Notes: a model not told the origin generated them from the letters alone. A DNA stretch of 64,000 nucleotides from Nyssa sinensis (GCA_008638375.1 VIRR01000480.1:458155-522154), one strand, 5' to 3'; positions 23,690-36,399 are shown, numbered from the stretch's first letter. A program made the numbers and translations.

Positions 23690-24285
23690 AGGGGCGATCC
23701 ACGCCTGCCCCGATCCGGACCCGATCCGACCCGGGACCCGACCCGGCAGACCCCCTTCTCCCCCCCGTTTTTCCGGCGGAGCTCCGGTCACCCTCTCCGG
23801 CGCCGGTGACCGGATTTTCAGAAAAATCAAGTTTTTAAACTTGATTTTTATGGCGTTTTCGAAGCCCCTTTTAATTCTAAACTATTCTAAAACGTTTTTG
23901 GAGTATTTTAATATCGTTTTGAAGCTTCCAATCACGGTGAAAACCCAGATTTTTCCCCCACGGCCGTGACCTGCACCTCCATTTTTCTCCCTCATTTCTC
24001 AACCGTTTTCTATCATTTTTGTTGCATTTTAATCCTCACACTATGCTCTACAAGGTTCGATAATTTAAATCAATTGAAATGCTCTAAAATAAATCGAAAC
24101 AGAAGTGACCCACTTACAAGTTTTTCGGCCGTTTCTCTCTCTAGCCGTGTCCTCCTTCTCCCTCTTGCTCCGAGCTCGAACCAGGTCTCTAACCCTCCTT
24201 CAGAGCTCTGTTTCTCTCCCTCTTTTCTGCTTCTTTCCTTCTCTTCCTTTCCACCCGAGACACTCCCTTTATTTTCTTCACTCTC

Positions 24286-24332
24286 TCTCTCTATATCTCT
24301 CTCTCTCCCTCTCTCTCTCTCTCTCTCCCCAA
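24286..24332. repeat. (CT)n tract in the A LTR
   Basis: A pyrimidine-rich microsatellite, copied in the right LTR near 38481-38527; on the element's sense strand it reads GA. Confidence 0.9.
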
Positions 24333-24409
24333 GACCAACCACCCTCTGCCCACTTCTGCACTCTCCCACTCCCTGAATCCCACTCACACACACAACCTCA
24401 CCCATACCC

Positions 24410-24432
24410 CTTTGAGTGTGTAACACTCAAAG
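24410..24432. other. Hairpin in the A LTR, left copy
   Basis: CTTTGAGTGT and ACACTCAAAG are perfect 10-bp arms around a 3-nt loop. It lies about 290-310 bp from the LTR's sense 5' end, 55 bp beyond a TATA-like box. Confidence 0.85.
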
Positions 24433-24486
24433 TCACACACATACACACACACGGTTACACACACATACACACACTGTTCTACACCC

Positions 24487-24497
24487 ATTTATATATA
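24487..24497 (-). promoter_or_regulatory. Candidate TATA box of LTR A
   Basis: The minus strand reads TATATATAAAT, about 220 bp into the LTR in the sense direction. The surrounding DNA is AT-rich, so this is a tentative call. Another copy is in the right LTR. Confidence 0.35.
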
Positions 24498-24718
24498 CAT
24501 ATACACACATATAATCACACATTTATTTATATACACTCATATAATTTTTTTACACATTTTATACATACATACAAATAATAAAAAAAAGAATTTTAATTTT
24601 CCATACACATATATCCAACATTAATAATAATAATAATGATAATAATAATAATAAAATTAATTAATTAACAATTGCAGAATAATAAATAAATAAAAAAAAA
24701 ATTTTCCATGTTATAACA

Positions 24719-24731
24719 TCCTTCCCTCCTT
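24719..24731 (-). promoter_or_regulatory. Element A polypurine tract
   Basis: The sense strand reads AAGGAGGGAAGGA directly against the 3' LTR. The same tract is found in B and C. Confidence 0.85.
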
Positions 24732-24735
24732 ACAA

Positions 24736-24754
24736 AAATTTCGTCCCGAAATTT
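24736..24754. other. Hairpin beside the polypurine tract, element A
   Basis: AAATTTCG and CGAAATTT are 8-bp arms around TCC. The same structure occupies the same place in B (29458-29476) and C (44950-44968). Confidence 0.8.
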
Positions 24755-24783
24755 AAAATAACATAGAACCAAAAGAAAATACA

Positions 24784-25401
24784 TTACTGATCAAACAACT
24801 CAGGGTACCTAACTCGAACCTCGGCCTCACGCTCCCACGTAGCCTCCTCAACCCCATGATGGTTCCAACGAACCTTGACCAAAGGGATGGTCCTGCCTCG
24901 CAAAACCTGGTCCCTCGAGTCCAATATCTCTACGGGTCTCTGGTCATAGGAAGCATCCCCCTCTAACTGAAGATCTACCCAGTCAAGTACATGTGAGGGG
25001 TCGGGGTGGTACTTCCTCAGCATAGATACATGGAAGACGTCATAAATCCCAGATAGCTGTGGTGGTAAGGCTAGCTTATAAGCCACCTCACCAACTCTCC
25101 CAAGTATCTCAAAAGGATCTATGAATCGTGGCGATAGCTTCCCACCGCGCCCAAATCTCCTCAAACCTCGTCTGGGAGTTACCTTGAGGAACACATGGTC
25201 CCTCACCTCAAATACTAAGGGTCGCCGTCTCCTATCTGCATAACTCCTCTGGCGGCTCTGGGCTGACAACAATCGCTGTCTGATCACCTGTATCTTGTCC
25301 GTGGTCTCACGAACAATATCAGGTCCTAAGGCAGCTGTCTCTCCCACCTCGGTCCAACATACCGGGGGACCGCTAGCTATGGTTGCAGACAACTCTACCA
25401 A
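24784..25401 (-). pseudogene. Element A integrase C-terminal and chromodomain-like remnant
   Basis: An open frame of 205 residues aligns with the last 190 or so residues of the B and C polyproteins: [59 protein letters not shown], and the tail [19 protein letters not shown] typical of chromovirus chromodomain-like ends. The catalytic core is absent; degraded integrase sequence continues to about 25600. The ATG is fortuitous, since this part is internal to a polyprotein in complete elements. Confidence 0.8.
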
Positions 25402-25594
25402 AGCAAGGTGATCCCCTCAGCTATCCCTGAAGTCCATAACGCAGTCTCTACGCATGTCCTCTAGGATCTGAATGGTACACCCTGACTGACCATCAGTCCG
25501 GGAACGACAGGTAGCACCAAACTTAGCTGAGTCCCTAAGGCTGTCTGAAGGCTCTGCCAAAACCGGGCAGTGAAACGTGGGTTCCTATCTCATG

Positions 25595-25943
25595 AATCAA
25601 AGAAAAACATCTCCCTCAGAAGTATACACCGCCTCTCTTTCCCTGTAGCAGTCTATGCTCGTCTAAAGTGTAAATAACCGATCTATCTCCAGCATAATAC
25701 CAATACTAGACGCATCAAATAAGCTGAAAAATCTAAATAAGGTATGTGGTCAGCCATCTCCATCGAGTAATCTCTACAGATTCTTGTAAGCATCATTCTA
25801 TCCCTAACATCATGTCAACATAGTAAATATGAATGAATGAGATGCACTATGATCTATCAATATGCTAGTCCATAAACTAAACACAAGGAAAAATGTACCT
25901 CAAGGCTCTGAAGGTCCAAAAAGGATAGATGACTCTAGGCTGA
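25595..25943 (-). pseudogene. Element A protease relic and deletion junction
   Basis: Sequence matching the distal protease region of B and C at the nucleotide level (compare 32560-32870) is present but frame-broken. It meets integrase-derived sequence near 25595, so about 2 kb covering RT, RNase H and the integrase N-terminus has been lost between them. Confidence 0.65.
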
Positions 25944-26813
25944 CTACTGCATAACGCCACTCTGGGTGGTCTGGTCCTGCCTATCACTCCTCTCGCTGAG
26001 AGTCCTGGCACTCAATACTGTAGGTGCATGCTGAAAATACGGTGTCGGAGGTCCCTGACCCAATAGTGGTCGTGGCAGAGGAACTTGGGTACACTGCTGG
26101 AAATGTGGCTCTCCTAAGTCCTGGGAAATCGGCCTCTGAGGACAGTTGGCCCTGACATGGCCAGTCTGGTGGCATACAAAACAAAGTCGTGGAGTCCCCT
26201 GTCCTTGACCCTGTGCTGGTGATGAAAATGACTCCTGACTAGGCTCGATCCTTTGTCTCAGGCTGGGATCCCTCAAAGGACAAGTGGCCATCTTGTGGCC
26301 AGGCTGTCTACAACAAAAACAAGTAATGGTCCCTTGGGATGCGGAGGTGGATATGGAAGAAACACCAGTCCTAAACCTCTTCGGTGGTCTCCCACCTGTG
26401 CGAGTCTGGGCGGGTATAGATATCTGTGTAGAAGAAGCACGAGCTCGAAACCTCTTCAATGGCCTCTTACCAGTGTATACCGGGGTAGACCTAGGGATCT
26501 GTGCTGGAGTTACCCCGCTCTGGGTCTGGGGCTCTCTAACTCCTCTAAGCTCAGCCAACTCTGTCTCAGCCCTGACCGCTCTCGTCACTACCTCCTGTAT
26601 AGTGTGAAAGCATTCTCGCATAATGGTCGCTATGTCCCCAGAACCACTAGTCTGCCCTACCTCCACTGGAGCAGGTGTAAAAGTGACGGCCTCCTCAACT
26701 GCAACATCTGTCGAAGCAGCAGCTCGGGGCCAACTATGCCACGGTGGTGCAGTGGTCCTAGGCTCATCGTGTCCAGGTGGTATAGGTCTGGGAGTGGCTT
26801 GTCTTGGTGGCAT
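25944..26813 (-). CDS. Element A shortened Gag with two zinc knuckles
   Basis: A frame of 289 residues beginning MPPRQATPRPIPPGHDE, chosen because B and C start with the same MPxRxAP motif; an upstream Met would add 54 unrelated residues. After the N-terminus, IMRECFHTIQEVV aligns with [12 protein letters not shown] of B, then jumps to AETELAELRG ([12 protein letters not shown]), so about 165 residues of capsid are missing in frame. Two CCHC knuckles remain (CFCCRQPGHKMATC, CFVCHQTGHVRANC). The segment between has a duplicated RPxKRFR motif. It could bind RNA but not build a normal particle. The open frame may be retained or simply young. Confidence 0.7.
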   Translation of the reverse strand: MPPRQATPRPIPPGHDEPRTTAPPWHSWPRAAASTDVAVEEAVTFTPAPVEVGQTSGSGDIATIMRECFHTIQEVVTRAVRAETELAELRGVREPQTQSGVTPAQIPRSTPVYTGKRPLKRFRARASSTQISIPAQTRTGGRPPKRFRTGVSSISTSASQGTITCFCCRQPGHKMATCPLRDPSLRQRIEPSQESFSSPAQGQGQGTPRLCFVCHQTGHVRANCPQRPISQDLGEPHFQQCTQVPLPRPLLGQGPPTPYFQHAPTVLSARTLSERSDRQDQTTQSGVMQ

Positions 26814-27369
26814 ATCTACAAGTTCAAAGAAAAGAAGAATTAATCCCCCATCTTTTAGACACTTGTTTGGAAAGAACATTAAGTAGGTACCTGTCAACAC
26901 TTCACCATTTTGAAGTAACAACCATAATACGTCATGACACACTTGCCTAATCGATACCTCCATAACTAATGTCAATCACCACTACCCGTTGGTTATACGG
27001 AACAATTTACACCGAGTTCTAACATAGCCCTTCTACTAAGAAGGATTTTATCTAAACAATGTAACACCCGTATACTTAAACAGTTGAACACTAGTAAGGT
27101 TTAACTCCCAGTGAACACTATCCAAACAATACATCTCTCCACAACCGGGGTTTAACACAAGAACATCTTTAAAAATCTAAAGAGAAACACTCTAAGTATC
27201 CATCTATATACAAAAGGGTTCCACAAGTCCAAAAGAAAAATTCAATATCACTTTTTCACGTAATCACAATAAGGCATGCATTAAGACACATAATCACGTA
27301 GCACATAAAGTCCTATCACATGTTGCTAACAGTTCACACTAAGTCTCATTCTCTTCTCTAGGGTCTCAT

Positions 27370-27385
27370 GGTGTTAAACAACACC
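27370..27385. other. Leader hairpin, element A
   Basis: GGTGTT and AACACC, 6-bp arms with loop AAAC, lie about 30 nt downstream of the primer site in the sense direction. The same hairpin is present in B (34697-34712) and C (50191-50206). Confidence 0.7.
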
Positions 27386-27412
27386 CCACAGTCTCTAGGT
27401 ATTCGAACCTAT

Positions 27413-27424
27413 GCTCTGATACCA
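27413..27424 (-). promoter_or_regulatory. Element A primer-binding site
   Basis: GCTCTGATACCA on the plus strand (TGGTATCAGAGC in sense) is complementary to the 3' end of plant initiator tRNA-Met, three bases inside the 5' LTR. Confidence 0.92.
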
Positions 27425-27427
27425 CGT

Positions 27428-27724
27428 TGTCACGCCCCGAATTTCCGACCGAACCCGGGGCGCGAGTAACGAGACAGAAAATAAAATAAATAAAAGGACA
27501 AAAGTAATTAAATTCACTAAGCATGCATCCATCATCATCCATACATAAAATAACATCGAATACATTGTTCATCAGTCATTCGGGCTTAAGCCCTTACATA
27601 ACAAAATACGAGTCTCATGGATCACAAATACATCACGTGCTTCGCCCTCTCAGGGCATCACTAAGTCTCATGTGGCTGGAGGATCCTCATCTGAAAATGT
27701 TGCCCACGAATGGGTCAGCACAAC
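27428..27724 (-). repeat. Element A right (5') LTR, first part
   Basis: The first 297 bp of the right LTR up to and including ACAAC, where element B inserted. It continues at 36476. Confidence 0.95.
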
Positions 27725-29337
27725 TGTCACGCCCCAAATTCCAGTGAACCCGAGGCGTGAGTAACGAGACAAAAAGAAATAAAATAATAAAGGAATAAAA
27801 GATATTTAAGGACGATCTCATACATTCCACATGCTGTTTTGATACATACATAAGGTCTGGTCCATTGGTTCACAACATACAAAATAAAATACAGTCTCGG
27901 GCTTATGCCCTTACACAATATCAAAAACGCCCCTTGGGTCCAACATAATCCCCAATCAGACCGTCTCTATGTCTCGTACAGCTGGGACATCATCTGAAAT
28001 GTTTGCCCCACTAAAGGGGTCAGCTCAACATGCTGGTACAATATAATGCTAATGCAAGAAACAAAACTAAGGTCGTGGCATGTGCAAGTGTACAGTTATT
28101 TCTATACGGCATTCGATATCATGATGGCAGTATATAAACAGTACACAGTATATGAGTAGTATGCGTGACACACCCATGCAACTCTATGCCACCCATGTCT
28201 CATGATACGGTCATTCTCCGCTGGCATGAGTACCGCCACTTATGTCTCGCTTCACGGTCCGGAATCCGTCAGGCTCGCAAGTACCTAATGGCCGATTTTG
28301 GGTTTTTCACCACAGGATCTGCACCCTCATAATGCAAAGCACCAAGTGCTTACCCACGCCATGTCCAAGGAATCACACTATGCCAATATGCTCTGATCTC
28401 ATCATGTCATAATGCAATCTCAATGATGCATCTCATTCATACATAAAATATGCTTTCAAGTACATATTTCATAATGTCAACAGTTCTCCAAGCATGTGAT
28501 TCACACACTACACTAACACATTCAATATACACATAATCATCTTCCACATCATCACCCAACATCAGCAAGATAGCATGGAACACATAAGCATGTAAACATT
28601 CAAGCAACAAGTGAACAATCAAGGCAGCAAATCAAGTATTCCTAATCTTAATTCTATTTCTTACTTAGCACAATATATCGTACCTGTAAATCGATCTCAA
28701 CTCAAGAAGTGCACTCGAGGTATGGTAGGATCACTGTGAAAATACTGAAGGTCAGAGCACCTTCTCCTTGCCCTTTCGCGTTCCTATAAGCATAACAGGT
28801 AATTCAGTTCATTGTCATTTGAATTTATTCTATTCATCAAATTTTATGTTTTTAATTCATAAGTTTTTATTTTGCTAATTTAGACTCCACTATTGAGTCC
28901 GGGACGTCGAAGAAACTAAGTTTAGGCTTTCGTAGAATTCAATTCGGACACCTGGGTTAAAAAGGGCAAAACAGTCATTTTGCACTTTACACGGGTCCTT
29001 ACATTTTGTGACCTCTTTTCACAAATCGGACCCCACGGTTGAGTCCGGAATGCTCGAGATAATAATGTTTCACTATTTGTTTACTTATTTCGGAGTTCAT
29101 TTGACTGTATTTCAATTCAGGGGCATTTTGATAATTTTTTTATATGTTGCTACGTGTCTTTTATTTTTCGAGACCCCATCTCGTAACACGGACCTCACCA
29201 TTGGCCTCGGAATGGTCGAGATAGTCAAAATACACTAATGACTTGTCCCATTTGGACTCCGGATTATTTTAGAATATTTAAATAATTTAATTTTAAACTA
29301 TATGTATATATACATACACATATATACATACATCATC

Positions 29338-29369
<32 letters not shown>

Positions 29370-29440
29370 AATATTAATAAAATTAATAATAACAACTTGA
29401 AAAATTTAATTTATAAAAAAAAAATTTTCAGGTTGTTACA
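27725..29440 (-). repeat. Element B left (3') LTR
   Basis: 1,716 bp, TGTCACGCCCC ... GGTTGTTACA. Compared with A, C, D and E it lacks about 1.2 kb containing the G-box, GC-rich block, CT tract and hairpin: sequence goes from the third module (about 29200-29290) straight into TATATGTATA and TAATAA repeats. Confidence 0.95.
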
Positions 29441-29453
29441 TCCTTCCCTCCTT
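29441..29453 (-). promoter_or_regulatory. Element B polypurine tract
   Basis: AAGGAGGGAAGGA in sense, next to the 3' LTR. An 8-bp-arm hairpin (AAATTTCG/CGAAATTT) follows at 29458-29476. Confidence 0.88.
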
Positions 29454-29503
29454 ACAGAAATTTCGTCCCGAAATTTAAAATAACTAAGACAAAAGAAAAT
29501 ACA

Positions 29504-32500
29504 TCACTGATCAAATAACTCGGGGTATCTAGCACGGACCTCGGCCTCACGCTCCCAGGTAGCCTCCTCAACCCCATGATGGTTCCAACGAACCTTGACC
29601 AAAGGGATGGTCCTACCTCGCAAAACTTGGTCCCTCGAGTCCAATATCTCTACGGGTCTCTGGTCATAGGAAGCGTCCCCCTCTAGCTGAAGATCTACCC
29701 AATCGAGTACATGTGAGGGGTCGGGATGGTACTTCCTCAGCATCGATACATGGAAGACGTCGTGAACCCCAGATAGCTGTGGTGGTAAGGCTAGCTTATA
29801 AGCCACCTCACCAACTCTCCCAAGAATCTCAAAGGGGCCAATAAACCGTGGCGACAGCTTCCCACCACGTCCAAATCTCCTCAAGCCCCGTCTGGGAGAC
29901 ACCTTGAGGAACACATGGTCCCCCACCTCAAATGCCAAGGGCCGCCGCCTCCTATCCGCATAGCTCCTCTGGCGGCTCTGAGCTGTCAATAGACGCTGCC
30001 TGATCACCTGTATCTTGTCCGTGGTCTCACGGACTATATCGGGCCCCAAGGCAGCTGTCTCTCCCACCTCAGTCCAACATACCGGGGAGCGGCACGGCCT
30101 ACCATACAACGCCTCAAATGGTGCCATCTCTATGCTGGACTGATAGCTGTTGTTGTAGGCAAACTCGACCAAGGCGAGGTGATCCTCCCAGCTACCCCTG
30201 AAATCCATGACACAAGCCCTAAGCATGTCCTCGAGGATCTGAATGGTACGCTCTGACTGGCCATCGGTCTGGGGGTGAAAGGCAGTACTAAACTGGAGCT
30301 GTGTCCCTAAGGCCGTCTGGAGACTCTGCCAAAACCGGGCAGTGAAACGTGGGTCCCTATCTGAAACGATGGATACCGGTACCCCATGTAGTCGTACAAT
30401 CTCTCGAATATACAACCTACTGAGGGTATCTGATGAATCAGTCACTCTGATAGGCAAGAAGTGAGCAGACTTCGTCAGTCTGTCCACGATAACCCAAACT
30501 GCATCATGGCCCCTCGGTGACTTAGGAAGACCCATCACGAAATCCATAGTAACGTGCTCCCACTTCCACTCGGCCACCGGCAATGGCTGCAACAATCCCC
30601 CAGGTCTCTGGTGCTCAGCCTTCACCTGCTGGCACGTGAGACATCTCGACACGAACTGCGCCACATCTCTCTTCATCCCCGCCCACCAGTACTGACGGCG
30701 CAGATCGTGATACATCTTAGTGCCCCCTGGGTGCACTGCCAGACGTGAGTGGTGAAAATCTCTAAGGACCTCAGCCCTGAGAGACTCTGGGACAAAAACT
30801 CTACCCAAATACCTCAGACTAAGGTCAGAATGCACCGTCCATCCCACAAATCCCTCGGGACTAGCAATCCGTACTCTGATCTGATCTGCCTCAACATCTA
30901 CTAGCTGTGCCTCTATCACTCTAGTCAAAAGGGTGGGCTGTGCACATAAGCTGAACAGTGTGGCCTGTCCCTCAAACTCAGCAATATCTAGATCAAACTC
31001 GCCAATATCCCCCATCATCTCCCACTCCCTGATGGCAATACTGGCAATAGTACCCCTCGACCTCCTGCTGAGTGCATCAGCCACCACATTGGCCCTCCCT
31101 GGGTGGTACTGAAGGTCAAAATCATAATCCTCCATGTACTCCATCCACCTCCTCTGCCTCAGGTTCAGGTCCTTCTGCGTGAAGATATACCTGAGGCTCT
31201 TGTGGTCAGAAAATACCTCGAATCTCTCCCCGTATAAGTAGTGTCGCCAGCTCTTCAATGCAAAGATGACGGCAGCTAACTCCAAGTCATGTGTGGGGTA
31301 GTTCCGCTCATGGTTCTTCAACTGGCGAGAACCGTAGGCTACCACTCTGCCATCCTGCATCAATACACAACCTAATCCCTCTCGGGAAGCATCACAGTAC
31401 ACAGCATAGCCCACTCCCCTCTCAGGTATGATCAAAACAGGCGCTGAAGTCAACCTCCTCTTCAGCTCCTGAAAAGACTGCTCACAGTCCTCTGTCCATA
31501 AGAATCTGATGCCCTTGCGCGTCAGACGAGTCATCGGCGCGGCAAGACGGGAGAAACCCTCCACAAATCGTCGGTAGTATCCGGCCAACCCCAGAAAACT
31601 CCGAATCTCAAATACACTGCTCGGTCTCTCCCAGCTCATGACAGCCTCAATCTTGGAGGGATCCACAGATACCCCTCCACTAGATACTACATGTCCCAAG
31701 AACTGTACCTCTCGAAGCCAGAACTCACACTTCGAGAACTTGGCAAATAGCCGATGCTCTCTCAAAATCTGTAGTACAGTCCTCAAATGATAGGCATGCA
31801 CATCCTCAGCAGGTGAATACACTAAGATGTCATCTACAAATACCACGACGAACTGATCCAGGTAAGGACTGAAAATGCGGTGCATCAAGTCCATGAATGC
31901 CGCTGGGGCATTCGTCACTCCAAAGGGCATGACCACAAACTCGTAGTGACCATAGCGAGTGCGGAAGGCTGTCTTCGCTATGTCCTCCTCCCTGACCCTC
32001 AACTGGTGGTAACCCGATCTAAGATCAATCTTCGAGAAGCATCTCGAACCTCTCAGCTGATCAAATAAATCGTCGATCCTCGGCAACGGGTACTTATTCT
32101 TGATAGTAACCCGGTTCAGCCTCCTGTAATCTACACATAGTCGTAGTGTCCCGTCTTTCTTCTTCGCGAACAGTGCCGAGGCACCCCACGGAGAAGTGCT
32201 AGGACGGATAAACCCCTTCCGCTGTAGATCAGTCAACTGCTCCCTCAGCTCTCTCAACTCAGCTGGAGCCATGCGGTAAGGTGGTATGGAAACAGGTGTA
32301 GTACCAGGAATGAGCTCTATAGTGAACTCGATCTCTCGTCTAGGGGGTAGACAAATCAAGTCACTCGGAAAGACGTCGGGGAACTCATCCACGACTGGGG
32401 GTAACACAATCTCTGTAGTCTCAAAATCACCCGCAATCATACTAGCCAACATATAACTGTGGCCTCCCCAGCTCCTAGAGTCACGCACTGGTGGGACCAA

Positions 32501-34387
32501 GAAATCCCCCCTATCTCCTGTGAAATAGAAGCAGTCTCCCTCAGGAGTGCATACAGTCACCCTCCCCCTGTAACAGTCTATACTCGCCCGATAGGTGAAC
32601 AACCAATCCATCCCCAGAATCACATCAAACCCAGACATATCAAGTACAATAAGATCAAAGTGGAGAATACGATCAGCTATCTCTATCGAGCAATCTCTAC
32701 AGATCCTCGTCAGTACTACAACACCCCCAACTGGCGTACCAACATGCAACGGGGGGTCCAACCAAGCTATATCCAGACCCAATGATATGGCAAGTGCAGT
32801 AGAAATGAATGAATGTGATGCTCCTGAATCTATCAGTACACTGGCCCATGAACTGGATATGAGAAATGTACCTCGGACTACTGACGGTCCGGCAGCAGAG
32901 GTCTCCGGGGTGGCTACTGCGTAGACTCGGCCCTGTATGGTCGGGCCCTGTCTGCCTCCCCCTCTCTGTGTCTGCTGACCTCCTCCCCTAGGTGCTGGAG
33001 CTCTGACGCTCTGTGCGGAGGGTGTAGGCTGATGATAGGGCGCTGGGAGTCCCTGAACTGACTGTGGCTGTGGCAGAGGCACCTGTGTATGCTGATAATA
33101 GTGTGACCTCGGCGCACTCTGCGAAGTCTGCCCCTGAGGGCAGTTGGCCCTAACATGGCCAGGCTGCTGACAAGTGAAACAAATCGGCGGGGCCCTCTGA
33201 CTCGGTGCCGGTAGAGGTAGTGGAAATGACCCCTGACTGGATCCGACACCCTGTGCACTGCTGGGTCCCCTCAAGGGACAGTCGGCCCTCCTATGGCCAG
33301 GCTGCCCGCAGGTATAACATGTGCCAGGTCGCTGTGACCCTCCTCCCCTAGGAGTAGATGGCAAGGCAGGACGGGGAGCTATCGAATGAAGGGGTCCAGC
33401 TGGTGGCTGTGAGGAAGAAGTACTGGCTCGGTACCTCTTCGGCTGTCTATATGTCGGGGCAGGTGCGGAAGTCTGTACTGTGGGTGTCCTGCCCTGTGCT
33501 CTAGTCTCTCTGATCCCTCTAAGATCAGTCAGCTCTCTCTCCACCTTGGAGGCCCTGATCACTGCCTCCTCGTATGTCTCTATAATATGCCCAGCCAGTC
33601 TGTCCCTGATAGAGGTCTTCAACCCCCTGAGGAAATTGTACACCCTCAAATCCTCATGTGCAATAATGTGTGGGGCGAACCTCCCCAAAGCAGTAAACCG
33701 TGACTCATACTGAGCCACTGTCATGTCCCTCTGCAGAAGTGCCTCAAACTCCTCTCTAAATCCCACTCTGGCAGACATCGGGAAATAGTGGTCATTGAAC
33801 ATGGCCACAAATGCATCCCATCCCTCTCCAAACCGGTGCAGTCTGTCAGCAGCTACCTCCCACCACTGACTAGCCAGGTCTGTGAACTGAAATGTAGCAC
33901 ACCTGATCCTCAGATGGGGCTCAGTGATCCCCTGTGAATCCAAGATCCGGGTAATCTGTCTCAACCACTCCTCTGCAATCAGTGGGTCTGGCTGCCCGGC
34001 AAAGGTGGGTGGCCTCATCCTCTGGAACACCTTCATCACGAAGGTATCCCTGGTCTCACCGCCAGTGGTCCGCGCTTCCATCATTGTACGGAGACACTCC
34101 TGCAAAAGGGCCGCCATATCTCTGGCGCCAACCATCTGCTCTACCTCCTGTGCTGGAGCAGGAGCAAGAATAGGGGCAGGGGCGGGAGCAATATCCTCCT
34201 CAGCTGCACTATGCTCAGGCATGTCAGCTGGGGCAACGACCTCCTCAACTATATCGGGGATAGGGGCAGCAGCTCTAGGTCTGCCACGATGAGGCTGGGC
34301 AGCGACTCTAGGCTGGGCAGCACCTCTAGGCCTACCCCTACCCCGTCTGGGCGGTCCAGCTCTAGTAGGAGCTCGTCTGGAGGGCAT
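29504..34387 (-). CDS. Element B Gag-Pol polyprotein
   Basis: A single 1,627-residue frame. The start is [11 protein letters not shown], matching MPPRRAP in C; an upstream Met would add 19 unrelated residues. In order: basic, proline-rich N-terminus; Gag capsid region about 110-290 ([31 protein letters not shown]); CCHC knuckles at 357-370 and 403-416; protease DSGASHSF at about 520; reverse transcriptase about 735-910 with catalytic FVDD at 850-853; RNase H about 995-1105 (Asp999, Glu1036, Asp1061, Asp1104); integrase with HHCC zinc site (Cys1249, Cys1252) and DDE residues Asp1282, Asp1343, Glu1379; then GPF-like [10 protein letters not shown] and a chromodomain-like tail about 1577-1624. 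No stop or frameshift was seen. Gag and Pol share one frame, so protease must separate them. Confidence 0.96.
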   Translation of the reverse strand: MPSRRAPTRAGPPRRGRGRPRGAAQPRVAAQPHRGRPRAAAPIPDIVEEVVAPADMPEHSAAEEDIAPAPAPILAPAPAQEVEQMVGARDMAALLQECLRTMMEARTTGGETRDTFVMKVFQRMRPPTFAGQPDPLIAEEWLRQITRILDSQGITEPHLRIRCATFQFTDLASQWWEVAADRLHRFGEGWDAFVAMFNDHYFPMSARVGFREEFEALLQRDMTVAQYESRFTALGRFAPHIIAHEDLRVYNFLRGLKTSIRDRLAGHIIETYEEAVIRASKVERELTDLRGIRETRAQGRTPTVQTSAPAPTYRQPKRYRASTSSSQPPAGPLHSIAPRPALPSTPRGGGSQRPGTCYTCGQPGHRRADCPLRGPSSAQGVGSSQGSFPLPLPAPSQRAPPICFTCQQPGHVRANCPQGQTSQSAPRSHYYQHTQVPLPQPQSVQGLPAPYHQPTPSAQSVRAPAPRGGGQQTQRGGGRQGPTIQGRVYAVATPETSAAGPSVVRGTFLISSSWASVLIDSGASHSFISTALAISLGLDIAWLDPPLHVGTPVGGVVVLTRICRDCSIEIADRILHFDLIVLDMSGFDVILGMDWLFTYRASIDCYRGRVTVCTPEGDCFYFTGDRGDFLVPPVRDSRSWGGHSYMLASMIAGDFETTEIVLPPVVDEFPDVFPSDLICLPPRREIEFTIELIPGTTPVSIPPYRMAPAELRELREQLTDLQRKGFIRPSTSPWGASALFAKKKDGTLRLCVDYRRLNRVTIKNKYPLPRIDDLFDQLRGSRCFSKIDLRSGYHQLRVREEDIAKTAFRTRYGHYEFVVMPFGVTNAPAAFMDLMHRIFSPYLDQFVVVFVDDILVYSPAEDVHAYHLRTVLQILREHRLFAKFSKCEFWLREVQFLGHVVSSGGVSVDPSKIEAVMSWERPSSVFEIRSFLGLAGYYRRFVEGFSRLAAPMTRLTRKGIRFLWTEDCEQSFQELKRRLTSAPVLIIPERGVGYAVYCDASREGLGCVLMQDGRVVAYGSRQLKNHERNYPTHDLELAAVIFALKSWRHYLYGERFEVFSDHKSLRYIFTQKDLNLRQRRWMEYMEDYDFDLQYHPGRANVVADALSRRSRGTIASIAIREWEMMGDIGEFDLDIAEFEGQATLFSLCAQPTLLTRVIEAQLVDVEADQIRVRIASPEGFVGWTVHSDLSLRYLGRVFVPESLRAEVLRDFHHSRLAVHPGGTKMYHDLRRQYWWAGMKRDVAQFVSRCLTCQQVKAEHQRPGGLLQPLPVAEWKWEHVTMDFVMGLPKSPRGHDAVWVIVDRLTKSAHFLPIRVTDSSDTLSRLYIREIVRLHGVPVSIVSDRDPRFTARFWQSLQTALGTQLQFSTAFHPQTDGQSERTIQILEDMLRACVMDFRGSWEDHLALVEFAYNNSYQSSIEMAPFEALYGRPCRSPVCWTEVGETAALGPDIVRETTDKIQVIRQRLLTAQSRQRSYADRRRRPLAFEVGDHVFLKVSPRRGLRRFGRGGKLSPRFIGPFEILGRVGEVAYKLALPPQLSGVHDVFHVSMLRKYHPDPSHVLDWVDLQLEGDASYDQRPVEILDSRDQVLRGRTIPLVKVRWNHHGVEEATWEREAEVRARYPELFDQ

Positions 34388-34739
34388 ATCTACAAGTTCA
34401 AGAGAAAAATTCAATATCACTTTTTCACATTCCAATATAAGCATCTAAATGTGATCTCAATCAAGTTCTCATCAATAACCTATACTTTAACGGGTAGCAT
34501 ACGTAGAAACTCATGATATATACACTTAACAAGTTTTTCACATATCATACATGTCATGCCTCCAAACATAGCATAAATCAGCACGTAATCACAATAAGTC
34601 ATGCATCAGGACATATAAAACCACATAGCACACAAGATCCTATCACATGCTGCTAAAGGTTCACACTAAGTCTCATTCTTTTCTCTAGGGTCTCATGGTG
34701 TTAAACAACACCCCACGGTCTCTAGGTATTCGAACCTAA

Positions 34740-34751
34740 GCTCTGATACCA
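34740..34751 (-). promoter_or_regulatory. Element B primer-binding site
   Basis: TGGTATCAGAGC in sense, complementary to initiator tRNA-Met, three bases (ACG in sense) from the 5' LTR. The leader hairpin GGTGTT/AACACC is at 34697-34712. Confidence 0.93.
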
Positions 34752-34754
34752 CGT

Positions 34755-36367
34755 TGTCACGCCCCAAATTCCAGTGAACCCGAGGCGTGAGTAACGAGAC
34801 AAAAAGAAATAAAATAATAAAGGAATAAAAGATATTTAAGGACGATCTCATACATTCCACATGCTGTTTTGATACATACATAAGGTCTGGTCCATTGGTT
34901 CACAACATACAAAATAAAATACAGTCTCGGGCTTATGCCCTTACACAATATCAAAAACGCCCCTTGGGTCCAACATAATCCCCAATCAGACCGTCTCTAT
35001 GTCTCGTACAGCTGGGACATCATCTGAAATGTTTGCCCCACTAAAGGGGTCAGCTCAACATGCTGGTACAATATAATGCTAATGCAAGAAACAAAACTAA
35101 GGTCGTGGCATGTGCAAGTGTACAGTTATTTCTATACGGCATTCGATATCATGATGGCAGTATATAAACAGTACACAGTATATGAGTAGTATGCGTGACA
35201 CACCCATGCAACTCTATGCCACCCATGTCTCATGATACGGTCATTCTCCGCTGGCATGAGTACCGCCACTTATGTCTCGCTTCACGGTCCGGAATCCGTC
35301 AGGCTCGCAAGTACCTAATGGCCGATTTTGGGTTTTTCACCACAGGATCTGCACCCTCATAATGCAAAGCACCAAGTGCTTACCCACGCCATGTCCAAGG
35401 AATCACACTATGCCAATATGCTCTGATCTCATCATGTCATAATGCAATCTCAATGATGCATCTCATTCATACATAAAATATGCTTTCAAGTACATATTTC
35501 ATAATGTCAACAGTTCTCCAAGCATGTGATTCACACACTACACTAACACATTCAATATACACATAATCATCTTCCACATCATCACCCAACATCAGCAAGA
35601 TAGCATGGAACACATAAGCATGTAAACATTCAAGCAACAAGTGAACAATCAAGGCAGCAAATCAAGTATTCCTAATCTTAATTCTATTTCTTACTTAGCA
35701 CAATATATCGTACCTGTAAATCGATCTCAACTCAAGAAGTGCACTCGAGGTATGGTAGGATCACTGTGAAAATACTGAAGGTCAGAGCACCTTCTCCTTG
35801 CCCTTTCGCGTTCCTATAAGCATAACAGGTAATTCAGTTCATTGTCATTTGAATTTATTCTATTCATCAAATTTTATGTTTTTAATTCATAAGTTTTTAT
35901 TTTGCTAATTTAGACTCCACTATTGAGTCCGGGACGTCGAAGAAACTAAGTTTAGGCTTTCGTAGAATTCAATTCGGACACCTGGGTTAAAAAGGGCAAA
36001 ACAGTCATTTTGCACTTTACACGGGTCCTTACATTTTGTGACCTCTTTTCACAAATCGGACCCCACGGTTGAGTCCGGAATGCTCGAGATAATAATGTTT
36101 CACTATTTGTTTACTTATTTCGGAGTTCATTTGACTGTATTTCAATTCAGGGGCATTTTGATAATTTTTTTATATGTTGCTACGTGTCTTTTATTTTTCG
36201 AGACCCCATCTCGTAACACGGACCTCACCATTGGCCTCGGAATGGTCGAGATAGTCAAAATACACTAATGACTTGTCCCATTTGGACTCCGGATTATTTT
36301 AGAATATTTAAATAATTTAATTTTAAACTATATGTATATATACATACACATATATACATACATCATC

Positions 36368-36399
<32 letters not shown>

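Larger units (their letters stand above)
21984..24718 (-). repeat. Element A left (3') LTR
   Basis: A 2,735-bp LTR. In plus-strand order: conserved GCCGATTTTGGGTTTTTCAC block, three diverged modules (about 23080-23430), AT-rich AATTAATT run, G-box, GC-rich block, CT-rich tract, 10-bp hairpin, AC/TA-rich and TAATAA-rich tail. Frames inside (for example the CT-rich ones at 23966-24578) reflect low-complexity sequence, not genes. Confidence 0.95.

Noticed and set aside
23966..24578. Overlapping 118-157-residue frames in the A LTR (and copies at 38161-38773)
   Set aside because: They come from CT and CA tracts, which are open in several frames; composition is Ser/Leu/His/Thr repeats.
26253..26886. 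Plus-strand frames of 87-196 residues opposite the A Gag
   Set aside because: They are antisense to the Gag frame, whose zinc knuckles are clear on the minus strand.
34388..34444. Upstream Met start for element B Gag-Pol (adds 19 residues)
   Set aside because: The extension is not shared with C, while MPxRRAP is shared by B and C and resembles the A start.
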